Origin: Marispirochaeta sp.
GTDB taxonomy: Bacteria; Spirochaetota; Spirochaetia; JC444; Marispirochaetaceae
Direction of reading: 5' to 3'
Assembly: GCF_963668165.1 (NCBI RefSeq)
Contig: NZ_OY764211.1
Location: 868,001-932,000, forward strand
Length of the DNA: 64,000 nucleotides
Position numbers and translations under genes: made by a program. Every line of letters begins with the position of its first letter. Position 1 is the stretch's first letter. A model generated the notes under the pieces. The model did not search any database and was not told the DNA's origin. It saw only the letters and a list, made by a program, of their open reading frames with translations. Shown here piece by piece: positions 7,852-15,887 of this stretch.

Positions 7852-8145
7852 ATGGGAAAGGAACCGCTGATGATCGAGATTCTCGGCACGACTCTTAAGG
7901 TCAACACCGATGAAGATCCCCGGTACCTTTCCCAGATTATTGAATACCTTCATGAAAAGACCCAGGAAGTAAAAAACTCTACGAAAATTGACGATCCGCT
8001 GAAAATTTCCATTCTGACCTCCCTTTTCCTTATCGATGAACTATATAAAGAACGTTCAGGCATCGCCCAAAACGGGGAAAATCAAGCCCTCTCCGAGATA
8101 ACCGAAAAAATGATAAAAAAACTCGAAGAGAGTCTTGATACCTGA
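7852..8145 (+). CDS. zapA: Cell division protein ZapA
   Basis: ZapA binds and bundles FtsZ. The protein shows the family N-domain (IEILGTTLKVNTDEDPRYLSQ, then IIEYLHEKTQEVKN) and a helical SILTSLFLIDELYKER segment that dimerises. The first ATG (7852) has no ribosome site, whereas ATG 7870 (MIEILG) has AAAGGA 7 bases upstream; the shorter 91-residue form is therefore more likely. It closes the infC ribosomal operon, with no clear terminator after it. Confidence 0.88.
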   Translation: MGKEPLMIEILGTTLKVNTDEDPRYLSQIIEYLHEKTQEVKNSTKIDDPLKISILTSLFLIDELYKERSGIAQNGENQALSEITEKMIKKLEESLDT

Positions 8146-8209
8146 TTCAGCCGGGTGTTCTTTTCCGTTCTTCTTTCTTGGGAATGACCCTTTTCTACTG
8201 ACTCTGTGA

Positions 8210-8239
8210 TTGACATTAGGGACAGCCAGAAGTTAGTAT
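8210..8239 (+). promoter_or_regulatory. Candidate sigma70 promoter directly before the PilZ gene
   Basis: TTGACA (8210-8215), an 18-base spacer and TAGTAT (8234-8239). Transcription would begin around 8246, only a few bases before the ATG at 8250, which suggests a nearly leaderless mRNA. No Shine-Dalgarno is visible before the start. Confidence 0.5.
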
Positions 8240-8249
8240 CTTTATCTAT

Positions 8250-9071
8250 ATGGCTTTAATTACCAGTCAGCAGCTCGGCCGTTTTTTTGAAAAATACAGT
8301 GATATAAATCTAACCTTTACCAAGGACGTTGTCCGTGCCACCGGATTGCTGCACCGTAATACCCATATCAAATGCCTGGGCGACCATTGGCCATGCGTTC
8401 TTTATTCCTGTTCAATGAAAGAAGCCCGTGTCATAGCCAATTTAAGTAAAAGCTTCTATGAAAAGCTTAAAAGTGCCAACAACCTCGTCTCTCTGCATGT
8501 TGCTTTCGCCCAGGAGGATAAAAGTTCCCCCTTAAGCTTTTTTGTTACCAGCAAAATCAACGGCTTTACGCCCTACGACAAAACCAAACCCAATTTAAAC
8601 TTTCTCAGTCTTGAGTACACCCAGCGGCCGCCGGATGATCTTATCGTAATTCTTGGTTCCCTGGCAGAAGCCAATCTTAATTCCGCACAGCGCAAAGAGG
8701 AACGTATCGAGATCACCGCCGATACCATACGTAAACTTGGACTGAAATCGAAAACCGCTCTTGTCTACATTGAAGGAATACCACGGAAATGTATCATCCG
8801 CGACCTGTCATTCTCCGGAGCCAAGCTTATTCTTCCCGGTATTGGTAAATTCCTGATGAACAAGAATGCCCTGTTTCGATTTGAACTTACAGATCGAAAC
8901 AAGCAGCTAAGCCTGAACGGGACCATGATACGTGTCGAAACAGTAGCCGGCCGTAAGGACCTTGTGGCTGCCGCCGTCCAGTTTGATGAAACAAAAGTTC
9001 CCTACGAGTATAAATTACTGATTAATGATTATCTTAACACTCTGCGCAGCAAGAAAGGAAACTCTAATTAG
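8250..9071 (+). CDS. PilZ-domain c-di-GMP receptor with spirochete N-terminal domain
   Basis: The C-terminal half is a PilZ domain with both c-di-GMP contacts intact: RKEER at residues 148-152 (RxxxR) and DLSFSG at 185-190 (DxSxxG). Residues 1-140 form a mixed alpha/beta domain like the N-terminal part of spirochete PlzA-type proteins. Such proteins bind c-di-GMP and alter motility in Borrelia and Treponema. It has its own promoter and no visible ribosome site, so the ATG at 8250 may be read leaderless. The TPR gene follows within 2 bases. The direct output is unknown. Confidence 0.88.
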   Translation: MALITSQQLGRFFEKYSDINLTFTKDVVRATGLLHRNTHIKCLGDHWPCVLYSCSMKEARVIANLSKSFYEKLKSANNLVSLHVAFAQEDKSSPLSFFVTSKINGFTPYDKTKPNLNFLSLEYTQRPPDDLIVILGSLAEANLNSAQRKEERIEITADTIRKLGLKSKTALVYIEGIPRKCIIRDLSFSGAKLILPGIGKFLMNKNALFRFELTDRNKQLSLNGTMIRVETVAGRKDLVAAAVQFDETKVPYEYKLLINDYLNTLRSKKGNSN

Positions 9072-9072
9072 A

Positions 9073-10170
9073 ATGCCCGGGAACCCCCTCGATTCAATCT
9101 ACTTTATTTCCGTACCTGAACAGTTTTCTCTGTCCCTGGGGGATTTTTCCATAGATCCCGGCATACTCCTGCCCGTTGAGGTTCAGTCGGGAAATGAACC
9201 TCTGGATGTCTCTTCCATAAGTTGGGAAATGATCGTTGCGGGGATGCTGAGGGTACTCACCTTTTCGCCGGAAAATGAGAACTCCGATTACTACCGTCGC
9301 TTTGTATTGGCGGTGAAACCAGAAATTGAGTCAGAACTTGTAAGGGCAGGTATCGAAAAGGCGAAGCATCATGATTACGATCTCGCGGATGAGCTGTTTA
9401 CTACTGCCGCCGCAGTCAATCCTCATTCTCTTGCATCCTACTTTAACCAGGCACAGGTTTACGAGAGCCGTGCCCGTTCGTACCAGCAGTTGGGAAACGA
9501 CTCTCTTTGTGCAACTTTTTTGGAAAAAACCCGCGAAGCGTATGAAACAGCCTTACACATAGATCCCCGGTCTGTTCAGGCATTGGAAGCGGCAGCGGAG
9601 TTTTATCTGCGTATAGGTAACCACGAAAAAGCCCTGGAGACCTTCAGCTTCCTGGCTGAACAGGAAGACAGCAGCAAGGTTCGGCAGATCATAGAAGAAC
9701 TGCATACCAGAAAACGCCTGGATGCACAGTTTCAGGAAGCATACGCTTCCATACTGGATGGTAAAGAACAGGAAGCAATCAAGCTGATTGATACCTTTCT
9801 CACGGAATCTAATGCAACCTGGACTGCATGGTTCCTTCGTGGATGGGCTTTCCGTCGACTGGGAGACTACCCCGAAGCCGAACGAAGCTTTAAAACCGCC
9901 CTCAAGTTGAGCGAGCCCCAGGCGGATATCCTCAACGAACTTGCCATCTGCACCATGGAAAACGGTAATTTTGACGAAAGCCTGGTTTATCTGGATAAAG
10001 CCCTTGAACTTGAGCCTGGCAACGTAAAAATTCTATCGAATATGGGCATCATTTCCCTCAAGCAGGGAAACCCGGCAGAAGGCGAAGAGTATTTCCAAAA
10101 GGTCCTTGAAATTGATCCGAATGATCCTATTGCTCTCAACTTTCTGAAATTTCTTGATTCATCCGCCTGA
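9073..10170 (+). CDS. TPR-repeat protein
   Basis: This 365-residue protein consists of an ~85-residue N-terminal region without repeats followed by tandem tetratricopeptide repeats (for example LDKALELEPGNVKILSNMG and FQKVLEIDPNDPIALNFL), a protein-binding solenoid. There is no signal peptide, so it is probably cytoplasmic. The frame is open upstream to an ATG at 9025 that would overlap the PilZ gene by 47 bases; ATG 9073 with AAAGGA 13 bases upstream follows the PilZ stop and is preferred. Co-transcription with the PilZ receptor hints at a shared pathway. Confidence 0.82.
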   Translation: MPGNPLDSIYFISVPEQFSLSLGDFSIDPGILLPVEVQSGNEPLDVSSISWEMIVAGMLRVLTFSPENENSDYYRRFVLAVKPEIESELVRAGIEKAKHHDYDLADELFTTAAAVNPHSLASYFNQAQVYESRARSYQQLGNDSLCATFLEKTREAYETALHIDPRSVQALEAAAEFYLRIGNHEKALETFSFLAEQEDSSKVRQIIEELHTRKRLDAQFQEAYASILDGKEQEAIKLIDTFLTESNATWTAWFLRGWAFRRLGDYPEAERSFKTALKLSEPQADILNELAICTMENGNFDESLVYLDKALELEPGNVKILSNMGIISLKQGNPAEGEEYFQKVLEIDPNDPIALNFLKFLDSSA

Positions 10171-10201
10171 CGAAATTTTTCAAAAAATCAGCTTTTCTCT
10201 C

Positions 10202-10229
10202 TAAAGTTTAAGACCCGGGGTACCGAAGG
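10202..10229 (+). promoter_or_regulatory. Candidate sigma28 promoter of the first flaB
   Basis: TAAAGTTT (10202-10209) matches the full -35 consensus of flagellar sigma. After a 12-base spacer, ACCGAAGG (10222-10229) retains the CCGA core of GCCGATAA. The spacer is one base longer than the ideal 11. Transcription would start near 10236, giving a ~155-base leader. The fliA gene in this window encodes the cognate factor. Confidence 0.5.
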
Positions 10230-10291
10230 TGTGAGTAAGGTAAAGTAGGCTTTACTTTGGTGCGTCGGGGCGGTATTTCCCCCTATTCTGT

Positions 10292-10318
10292 TTATCGGAA
10301 TCCAGTATCCAGGGTTTA
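10292..10318 (-). promoter_or_regulatory. Sigma28 promoter match on the antisense strand of the flaB leader
   Basis: On the minus strand TAAA (10315-10318), exactly 15 bases and TCCGATAA (10292-10299) match TAAA-N15-GCCGATAA in all but one position. Output would start near 10285 and run leftward, antisense to the flaB 5' leader and toward the end of the TPR gene. It may be chance or part of an RNA fold. Confidence 0.4.
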
Positions 10319-10341
10319 GCAAAACTTTCCTAAAAAAATGA

Positions 10342-10390
10342 AAAAAGGCAAGGATGCCTTTTTCTAACAATCTTTTCATGGAGGAAGAGA
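10342..10390 (+). promoter_or_regulatory. Twin CsrA-type hairpins in the first flaB leader
   Basis: Hairpin 1: AAAAAGGCA (10342-10350), loop AGGA, TGCCTTTTT (10355-10363), a perfect 9 bp stem that presents CAAGGATG, the core of the CsrA selection consensus CARGGAUG. Hairpin 2: TCTTTTC (10371-10377), loop ATGGAG, GAAGAGA (10384-10390), 7 bp with one G-U pair; its loop and 3' arm contain the Shine-Dalgarno and the A of the start codon. The two GGA sites are 28 bases apart, a distance a CsrA dimer can bridge. CsrA repression of flagellin is known in Bacillus and Borrelia. Confidence 0.75.
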
Positions 10391-11250
10391 TGATCATTAA
10401 TCACAACATGAGCGCGATGTTTGCCAACAATCGCCTCAGCCAGACTCACAAAAATGTTCAGGACAACATGGAGAAGCTGTCTTCCGGACTGCGAATCAAC
10501 CGTGCCGGCGATGACGCTTCCGGACTGGCGGTATCTGAAAAGATGCGTTCCCAGATCCGCGGCCTGAATCAGGCTGCAGATAATGCAGAGAACGGTATCT
10601 CCTTTATCCAGACCACGGAAGGATATCTGCAGGAGTCTCAGGACATACTGCACAGGATGAGGGAACTGGCTGTACAGTCCGCCAACGGCATCTACTCCGA
10701 CGAAGACCGTATGCAGATCCAGGTAGAGGTTTCCCAGCTGGTTGACGAGATCGACCGCATTGCCAGTCATGCCCAGTTCAACGGAATGAACATGCTGACC
10801 GGACGTTTCGCCTCAGATATGGGAGAAAACGTTGTTACCGCTTCCATGTGGTTCCACATCGGCGCCAACATGGACCAGAGGGAACGGGTTTTTATCGGCA
10901 CCATGACCTCAAACGCCCTGGGTGTACGGGACATCGGTTCCAATGAGATTCTCAGCATGTCTTCTCCTGACCAGGCCAACCGGGCTATTGGTACTTTGGA
11001 TGCAGCACTGCAGAAGATCAACAAGCAGCGGGCTGATCTGGGAGCCTACCAGAACCGTCTTGAGCACGCAGTTGTTGGTATTACCGTGGGGGCAGAAAAC
11101 CTTCAGGCTGCTGAATCCCGTATTCGGGACGTAGACATGGCCTCTGAAATGGTTGACTACTCCAAGAACCAGATCCTGGTACAGTCCGGAACCGCCATGC
11201 TGGCTCAGGCCAACATGAAAACACAGTCTGTGTTGCAACTTCTGGGATAG
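10390..11250 (+). CDS. flaB: Flagellin FlaB, filament core subunit (first copy)
   Basis: FlaB polymerises into the core of the periplasmic flagellar filament and is exported by the flagellar type III system. The 286 residues have the conserved N-terminal D0/D1 helices ([45 protein letters not shown]) and C-terminal D1/D0 ([33 protein letters not shown]), with the short variable middle usual in spirochetes. ATG 10390 follows GGAGGAAG; an in-frame ATG at 10354 lies within a regulatory hairpin and is rejected. Expression is probably set by sigma28 and by CsrA/FliW at the leader. It is about 75% alike to the next gene by eye. Confidence 0.97.
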   Translation: MIINHNMSAMFANNRLSQTHKNVQDNMEKLSSGLRINRAGDDASGLAVSEKMRSQIRGLNQAADNAENGISFIQTTEGYLQESQDILHRMRELAVQSANGIYSDEDRMQIQVEVSQLVDEIDRIASHAQFNGMNMLTGRFASDMGENVVTASMWFHIGANMDQRERVFIGTMTSNALGVRDIGSNEILSMSSPDQANRAIGTLDAALQKINKQRADLGAYQNRLEHAVVGITVGAENLQAAESRIRDVDMASEMVDYSKNQILVQSGTAMLAQANMKTQSVLQLLG

Positions 11251-11340
11251 AGGGTTATATTAAAAGGATAGAACCGTCAGTTCTTTGAAAAAAACCCTCC
11301 GGGTTTAGTATGTTCGGTATGGGGAGATCTTCCCCCCTTG

Positions 11341-11436
11341 GGTAAAGCCTGGGGTGCGGAAGGCCTCCCTGTTACATCGGATGGCATAACGGAGCGAAAG
11401 ACGCGCGGAAACACAAGTCTTTCGGCTGTCCGATAG
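11341..11436 (+). other. Structured RNA region in the second flaB leader
   Basis: Within the 246-base gap between the flaB genes, CGAAAGAC (11395-11402) pairs with GTCTTTCG (11417-11424), a perfect 8 bp stem, and ATCGGA (11376-11381) pairs with TCCGAT (11429-11434) outside it. The segment starting at 11341 aligns with the first flaB leader (16 of 22 bases, around 10208-10229). TCCGATAG (11429-11436) also looks like a sigma28 -10 box, but no good -35 is placed before it. Confidence 0.5.
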
Positions 11437-11452
11437 TGACATACTTACTAAT

Positions 11453-11493
11453 AGAGTGGCAAAGGATGCCTCTCTCAATCGATCCAGGAGGGT
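11453..11493 (+). promoter_or_regulatory. Twin CsrA-type hairpins in the second flaB leader
   Basis: Hairpin 1: AGAG-T-GGC (11453-11460), loop AAAGGAT, GCC-T-CTCT (11468-11475), broken by one T-T mismatch, showing AAGGAT in the loop. Hairpin 2: ATCC (11482-11485), loop AGGA, GGGT (11490-11493), weak (4 bp with one wobble) but lying exactly on the Shine-Dalgarno AGGAGGG. The GGA motifs are 23 bases apart. The same two-site layout occurs before the first flaB. Confidence 0.65.
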
Positions 11494-11496
11494 TAT

Positions 11497-12345
11497 ATGA
11501 TAATAAATCACAACATGTCAGCCATGTACGCCAACCGGAACCTCGCTGTTAAAGGCAAGGAGTTAAACAGCAACATAGAAAAGCTCAGCTCCGGTATGCG
11601 TATCAATCGGGCCGGCGACGATGCTTCGGGGCTTGCGGTTTCCGAAAAGCTGCGGAGCCAGATTCGTGGACTCAACCAGGCAGAACGCAACATAGAAAAC
11701 GGTGTTTCCTTTATCCAGACAACAGAAGGGTATCTTCAGGAGACCCAGGATATTCTGCACCGCCTGCGGGAACTGTCTGTACAATCTGCCAACGGTATCT
11801 ATTCTGATGAGGACCGTATGCAGATCCAGGTTGAAGTCTCTCAGCTGGTTGATGAAATCAACCGGATTGCGAGCCACGCGCAGTTCAACGGCATGAATAT
11901 GCTGACCGGCGCTTTTGCCCAGGAATCCGACAGGGTCATGCAGTTCCAGGTAGGAGCTAATATGGACCAGAATGAGCGTATTTTCATAGGTACTATGACC
12001 GCTCAGTCACTCGGTCTGCAAGGCGCTCAGGGAGCGGCTGGAGAAATGATCTCCATTTCGACCCCTGATTCGGCGAACATGGCTATCGGTATGGTAGATA
12101 GTGCTCTCCGGACCGTTTCCAAACAGCGGGCCGACCTGGGTGCTTATCAGAACAGGTTTGAAGAAGCCTCTAAGGGCGTTGCTATCGCTGCTGAGAACCT
12201 TCAGGCTGCGGAGTCACGAATCCGTGACGTCGACATGGCCACAGAGATGGTAGATTACGCGAAGAATCAGATCCTGACTCAGGCTGGTTCTGCAATGCTT
12301 GCTCAGGCTAACATGAAGACCCAATCTGTTCTTCAGCTTCTTTAG
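11497..12345 (+). CDS. flaB: Flagellin FlaB, filament core subunit (second copy)
   Basis: This 282-residue flagellin is a close paralogue of the upstream gene, with the same D0/D1 ends ([66 protein letters not shown]). Differences concentrate in the middle (for example [14 protein letters not shown] against [10 protein letters not shown]). Spirochete filaments commonly mix several FlaB types. AGGAGGG lies 5 bases before the ATG. The tandem pair is probably one transcript, possibly with an added promoter or RNA control element in the gap. flaG and fliD follow on the same strand. Confidence 0.97.
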   Translation: MIINHNMSAMYANRNLAVKGKELNSNIEKLSSGMRINRAGDDASGLAVSEKLRSQIRGLNQAERNIENGVSFIQTTEGYLQETQDILHRLRELSVQSANGIYSDEDRMQIQVEVSQLVDEINRIASHAQFNGMNMLTGAFAQESDRVMQFQVGANMDQNERIFIGTMTAQSLGLQGAQGAAGEMISISTPDSANMAIGMVDSALRTVSKQRADLGAYQNRFEEASKGVAIAAENLQAAESRIRDVDMATEMVDYAKNQILTQAGSAMLAQANMKTQSVLQLL

Positions 12346-12371
12346 TTTTATCATGCTCCGTTAACAGCATT

Positions 12372-12438
12372 TCAAGAGATTTCTGGACGTCATCTCTTGA
12401 CAGGCGACGAGGGTCGGGAAGAAACCGCGCTTCTTCCC
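12372..12438 (+). terminator. Two hairpins after flaB, likely weak terminator or 3' processing element
   Basis: TCAAGAGAT (12372-12380) pairs with ATCTCTTGA (12392-12400) over an 11-base loop that contains GGA. GGGAAGAA (12416-12423) pairs with TTCTTCCC (12431-12438) and is followed by a CT-rich tail, not a clean T-tract. Partial termination after the abundant flaB message is the likely use. Confidence 0.5.
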
Positions 12439-12537
12439 CTCTCTCTATTTATCATAATTGTTTCTTCTTCATTGTTCTTCATCAAACTGAACTGACTATA
12501 TAGCCTGGTATTAATGGAGTAATCCAGGGAGAAAACA

Positions 12538-12900
12538 ATGGAACTTGACATTAATGCAATCAGCAATGGAGGGGCTGTTCAGAATCGTCTGAACGACGCC
12601 AACGCATGGAAGCAAAAGCGTGCTGCAGACTCCAGGGCTGAACAACCGCGAACGATTCCCATGGAACGCGCTCTCAGCTCCGATGAGGTGCAGAGGATGC
12701 TCCGGGAGATCGTTAATTTCAGCGATGCCTTTAACCGTCGGCTCAAATTTTCTGTCAACAGAGAGTTGAATCAGGTGGTGGTAAAGGTGATCGATCGGGA
12801 AACCGATAAAGTAATTAAGGAAATCCCTCACGAAGGGCTGCAGCGACTGCACATGCGGCTCAAGGAGGCCATTGGGTTGCTCTTCGACGAGGAGATTTAA
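12538..12900 (+). CDS. flaG: FlaG-family flagellar protein
   Basis: This 120-residue protein has the FlaG signature in its second half: LKFSVNRELNQVVVKVIDRETDKVIKEIP, with the VIREIP-type motif conserved in the family. FlaG affects filament length in some bacteria, and its gene typically sits between flagellin and fliD, as here. The first 60 residues are polar and poorly conserved. GGGAG lies 6 bases before the ATG. It is followed after 30 bases by fliD. Confidence 0.92.
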   Translation: MELDINAISNGGAVQNRLNDANAWKQKRAADSRAEQPRTIPMERALSSDEVQRMLREIVNFSDAFNRRLKFSVNRELNQVVVKVIDRETDKVIKEIPHEGLQRLHMRLKEAIGLLFDEEI

Positions 12901-12930
12901 AACCAGTCTTTATAGAGGACGCAACGCCTA

Positions 12931-14943
12931 ATGTCCGATTTCTCAATTCCGGGTGTTTCCAGTAAATACAATACCGACAAAATGATAGACGACCTGATGA
13001 AGCTCGAACGCATTCCTCTCACCCGGGCCGAGGAACGCATAGAAAATTTTGAGCTTCAGAAACGGAACTGGCAGGAGATAAACAGAGGACTTGCCCGCGT
13101 ACAGGATAGTGCCAAAAAACTATTCGGCTTCGAAAACCCTTTCATGGAGCGGATCGCCGTATCCGGGGACGAAAGTATTGTAGGCGCCACTGCCTCACGG
13201 GAAGCTGTGGAAGAAAACAGATCAGTTCTGGTTAAGCAGGTCGCCACAGCTGACAGGTTTTTATCAGACAGTCTGGAGAATGACTTCCGCGTAGCCAAAG
13301 GAACCTACAGTTTCAGTATTGGTGACAAGGAGTTTTCCTTTTCGTATAGCGGTGGTACGTTGACGGATTTTGCCTCCACGCTTCAGCGGCGTTCTAACGG
13401 TCTTTTGCGCAGCTCGGTTGTAAAAAATACCCCCTCCACTCAGGTACTGATGATTGAGGGAACCCGTACCGGCAGCTCTAACAAGATCAACTTCCTCGAA
13501 GACTCACGGGACTTTGCCCTGAAAACGGGCACATTGAAAAAAGCAGCCGCAGGTATGCGGAGAATTGAGCCCTCCGAAGATACAATACAATCTTCTGCCG
13601 GTGCCGATTCCGGCACAGCTGAAATAAGCGGGGATGCGGTCACTCTTGGTCCCAGTACCCGCAGAGAGATGATATTCTCACCTGCCATTACCCCGGCAGA
13701 CGGTTTTGTTCTTGAGTTTACAGTGGAAATTGAAAAACTGCCGGAAGGAGAATATCAACCGCCGGAACCGCCTGGAAGACCGGATTCACCTGACCCCGGG
13801 GGTGTAACGGTTGACAATGTAACAGTGCACAACTTTGGAACTGACCCGGCACTGCCTGCCTGGAAGGCTCCTCCCCCGCCGGAGAAAACTCTGGACATGA
13901 ATATTCTGAGTCTTAATCAGGAGGGCCGGTCTGTCGGTCTCCCCCCTTTGAAGGACCAGGCAGGCACACAGACTATCAGAGTCCCTCTTAACGAGGGCGA
14001 TGGGCGCATAAATTCTTTAATCATTGATAATATTAACACTCACCGAAAAGTCAGCGTCTCGGCGGTCACCTTTTATGATCCCGATTCCCGGGGTGATCTT
14101 GAAGCCAAGAATCCGGTTGCTACAGCTTCTGATGCGCTCATTGAGATTGATGGTATTGAGGTTATCCGGGAATCAAACGATATTGATGATGTTATCCAGG
14201 GGGTTACCCTCAATCTTCGGCGCCCCGGGAATCAGGAAGTAGACCTCCGAATCACTCCGGACAGAGAGACCGCCAAGGATACTATTATTGAGTTCGTTGG
14301 TTACTATAATCAGCTTATCAGCCAGATTAATATCTACACCAGCCGGGACGACTCGGTGGTTAATGAACTTGATTACCTGAGTGATGATGAGCGAGACTCG
14401 GCTATGGAAAAGCTGGGACTGTTTCAAGGCGAAAGCAGTCTGACCCAGATGAAAACCCGCCTGCAGCGTATAATGATGGACCCCTATTCCACCCGTTCCG
14501 GCAGCGAACTCTCCTTATTGGCGCAGATCGGTATTTCCACCAACAGCAGGACTGGAGGAGCCTTGAGGACGTCCAGGCTGCGGGGATACCTGGAAATAGA
14601 TGAGTCTGCTCTGGACAAAGCCCTGGAGACTCGTCTTGAGAGCGTAAAGGACCTTTTCGGCTACGACTCCGACGGCGACCTTATTGTAGACCAGGGGGCG
14701 GCAGTAGCTGTTGATAACTATATCAGACCCTATGTTCAGACCGGAGGTATAATTGCCTATAAAACATCCGCAATTGACGGTCAGATTGACAGGACAAGCC
14801 GTGAAATTGTCAATCTTGAACGCAGTCTTGAGCGTAAAGAACAGCAGCTGCGCCGGGAGTATGGTATGATGGAAGGGGCCTTACAGCAGCTTGAGGACAA
14901 CTCTAAAGCACTGGAGAACTTTAATAACCGTAATCGGGACTAA
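12931..14943 (+). CDS. fliD: Flagellar filament cap protein FliD (HAP2)
   Basis: FliD caps the filament tip and folds incoming flagellin. The N-terminal domain (FSIPGVSSKYNTDKMIDDLM, then RNWQEINRGLARVQDSA) and the C-terminal coiled coil (IDRTSREIVNLERSLERKEQQLRREYGMMEGALQQLE) are typical. At 670 residues it is longer than many homologues. The extra sequence is in the middle, where there is a proline-rich stretch at about residues 270-315 (YQPPEPPGRPDSPDPGG) that could be a flexible linker. No cleavable signal peptide, as expected for export through the flagellar system. Confidence 0.95.
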   Translation: MSDFSIPGVSSKYNTDKMIDDLMKLERIPLTRAEERIENFELQKRNWQEINRGLARVQDSAKKLFGFENPFMERIAVSGDESIVGATASREAVEENRSVLVKQVATADRFLSDSLENDFRVAKGTYSFSIGDKEFSFSYSGGTLTDFASTLQRRSNGLLRSSVVKNTPSTQVLMIEGTRTGSSNKINFLEDSRDFALKTGTLKKAAAGMRRIEPSEDTIQSSAGADSGTAEISGDAVTLGPSTRREMIFSPAITPADGFVLEFTVEIEKLPEGEYQPPEPPGRPDSPDPGGVTVDNVTVHNFGTDPALPAWKAPPPPEKTLDMNILSLNQEGRSVGLPPLKDQAGTQTIRVPLNEGDGRINSLIIDNINTHRKVSVSAVTFYDPDSRGDLEAKNPVATASDALIEIDGIEVIRESNDIDDVIQGVTLNLRRPGNQEVDLRITPDRETAKDTIIEFVGYYNQLISQINIYTSRDDSVVNELDYLSDDERDSAMEKLGLFQGESSLTQMKTRLQRIMMDPYSTRSGSELSLLAQIGISTNSRTGGALRTSRLRGYLEIDESALDKALETRLESVKDLFGYDSDGDLIVDQGAAVAVDNYIRPYVQTGGIIAYKTSAIDGQIDRTSREIVNLERSLERKEQQLRREYGMMEGALQQLEDNSKALENFNNRNRD

Positions 14944-14972
14944 CAGTAAGATCGAAATCAGTAAGGATAACC

Positions 14973-15887
14973 ATGGAAGTTATAGTAAACAGCAGCCCAA
15001 TTGATGTACGCCTTGAAGAAGAAAAGAATGCCTACGAGGTAATCCGGCAGCTGGACACATGGCTGGTGGCAGAAGGCTTTTTCATTACCGGTATTCTTGT
15101 TAACGGTCATGCCGAAACAATGACAGATAGTGATGCATTGAAGAATTTCTCTGTCGAATCCATTGAAAAACTCGAAGTTCTTGCCCAGCCTCTGAACGAA
15201 CTCAGTCTTGAACGATACTCCACTCTTCTGCAGTACTTCTCCTACCTGTACAGGGCCTTGCATGATGGAGACATGAAACTGTTAAAGGATTTAAGGGATG
15301 AGTCAGGTCCGATTATAGAAAATATGGATTCAATTCTAAAACTCCGGGTCGGTGACAGGCTGGTATCGGAGGTTTTCTCTGAACTTGTCTCTAACCTGAA
15401 GCTTGATGATGATTTCCCCAGGATACCGGAAGGACTGAAGGATTTTGCTGGAAACCTCTGTATCTTTATAGAGGGCAGAATCAGGGAGATTGCTAATCCC
15501 TTAATGGAACTCCGCTCCACTGCATCACTCCTTGAAGCCTACATTCCTAAGCTGGAGGATATCCCTATTCTTCTGCAGACGGGCAAAGAAAAAGAGGCTA
15601 TGGAGATGGTAATCGCTTTTAGCGAAATAAGCGAGAAGCTGACCAGACTCTACCCTCAACTGAAGGAAAGAGATGGTGAAGACCTGATGACCAGGGAGAT
15701 CGACGGGGTGACTTTTGAGGAGTTTTACATTGATCTGAACACTAAATTTCTGGAACTCACCGAGGCTATGGAAGCCGAGGACTCTATCCTGATTGGCGAT
15801 CTTTTGGAATATGAGATTGCACCAAAAATTCGGGAACTAACCAAATCCATAGAAAATCTGCCGGCCTTCGCGGACAGAAGCCTATGA
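14973..15887 (+). CDS. Conserved flagellar-cluster protein of unknown function, downstream of fliD
   Basis: This 304-residue acidic protein starts with a small beta-rich domain (MEVIVNSSPIDVRLEEEKNA, then GFFITGILVNGHAE) followed by long amphipathic helices to the end. No enzyme motif, signal peptide or membrane segment is seen, so it should be cytoplasmic. The position directly after fliD and a 4-base overlap with the membrane PilZ gene match a conserved treponemal block, as I recall it. A late-flagellar chaperone or c-di-GMP adaptor would fit an all-helical protein here, but that is only a guess. Confidence 0.72.
   Translation: MEVIVNSSPIDVRLEEEKNAYEVIRQLDTWLVAEGFFITGILVNGHAETMTDSDALKNFSVESIEKLEVLAQPLNELSLERYSTLLQYFSYLYRALHDGDMKLLKDLRDESGPIIENMDSILKLRVGDRLVSEVFSELVSNLKLDDDFPRIPEGLKDFAGNLCIFIEGRIREIANPLMELRSTASLLEAYIPKLEDIPILLQTGKEKEAMEMVIAFSEISEKLTRLYPQLKERDGEDLMTREIDGVTFEEFYIDLNTKFLELTEAMEAEDSILIGDLLEYEIAPKIRELTKSIENLPAFADRSL

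Noticed and set aside
8146..8249. 6S RNA after zapA, as in proteobacteria
   Set aside because: The gap is about 100 bases, too short for the ~180-base RNA, and no long central-bubble hairpin is present.
10342..10363. The AAAAAGGCA/TGCCTTTTT hairpin as an intrinsic terminator
   Set aside because: Only four pairs are not A-T, the T run is part of the stem, and it lies just before an abundantly expressed gene. A CsrA site fits better, although some attenuation cannot be excluded.
11343..11357. TAAAGCCTGGGGTGC in the flaB leader is identical to a stretch I remember next to the lac promoter in cloning vectors
   Set aside because: The match covers only 15 bases, and both flanks are native leader with sequence similar to the other flaB leader. 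It is most likely coincidence, not vector contamination.
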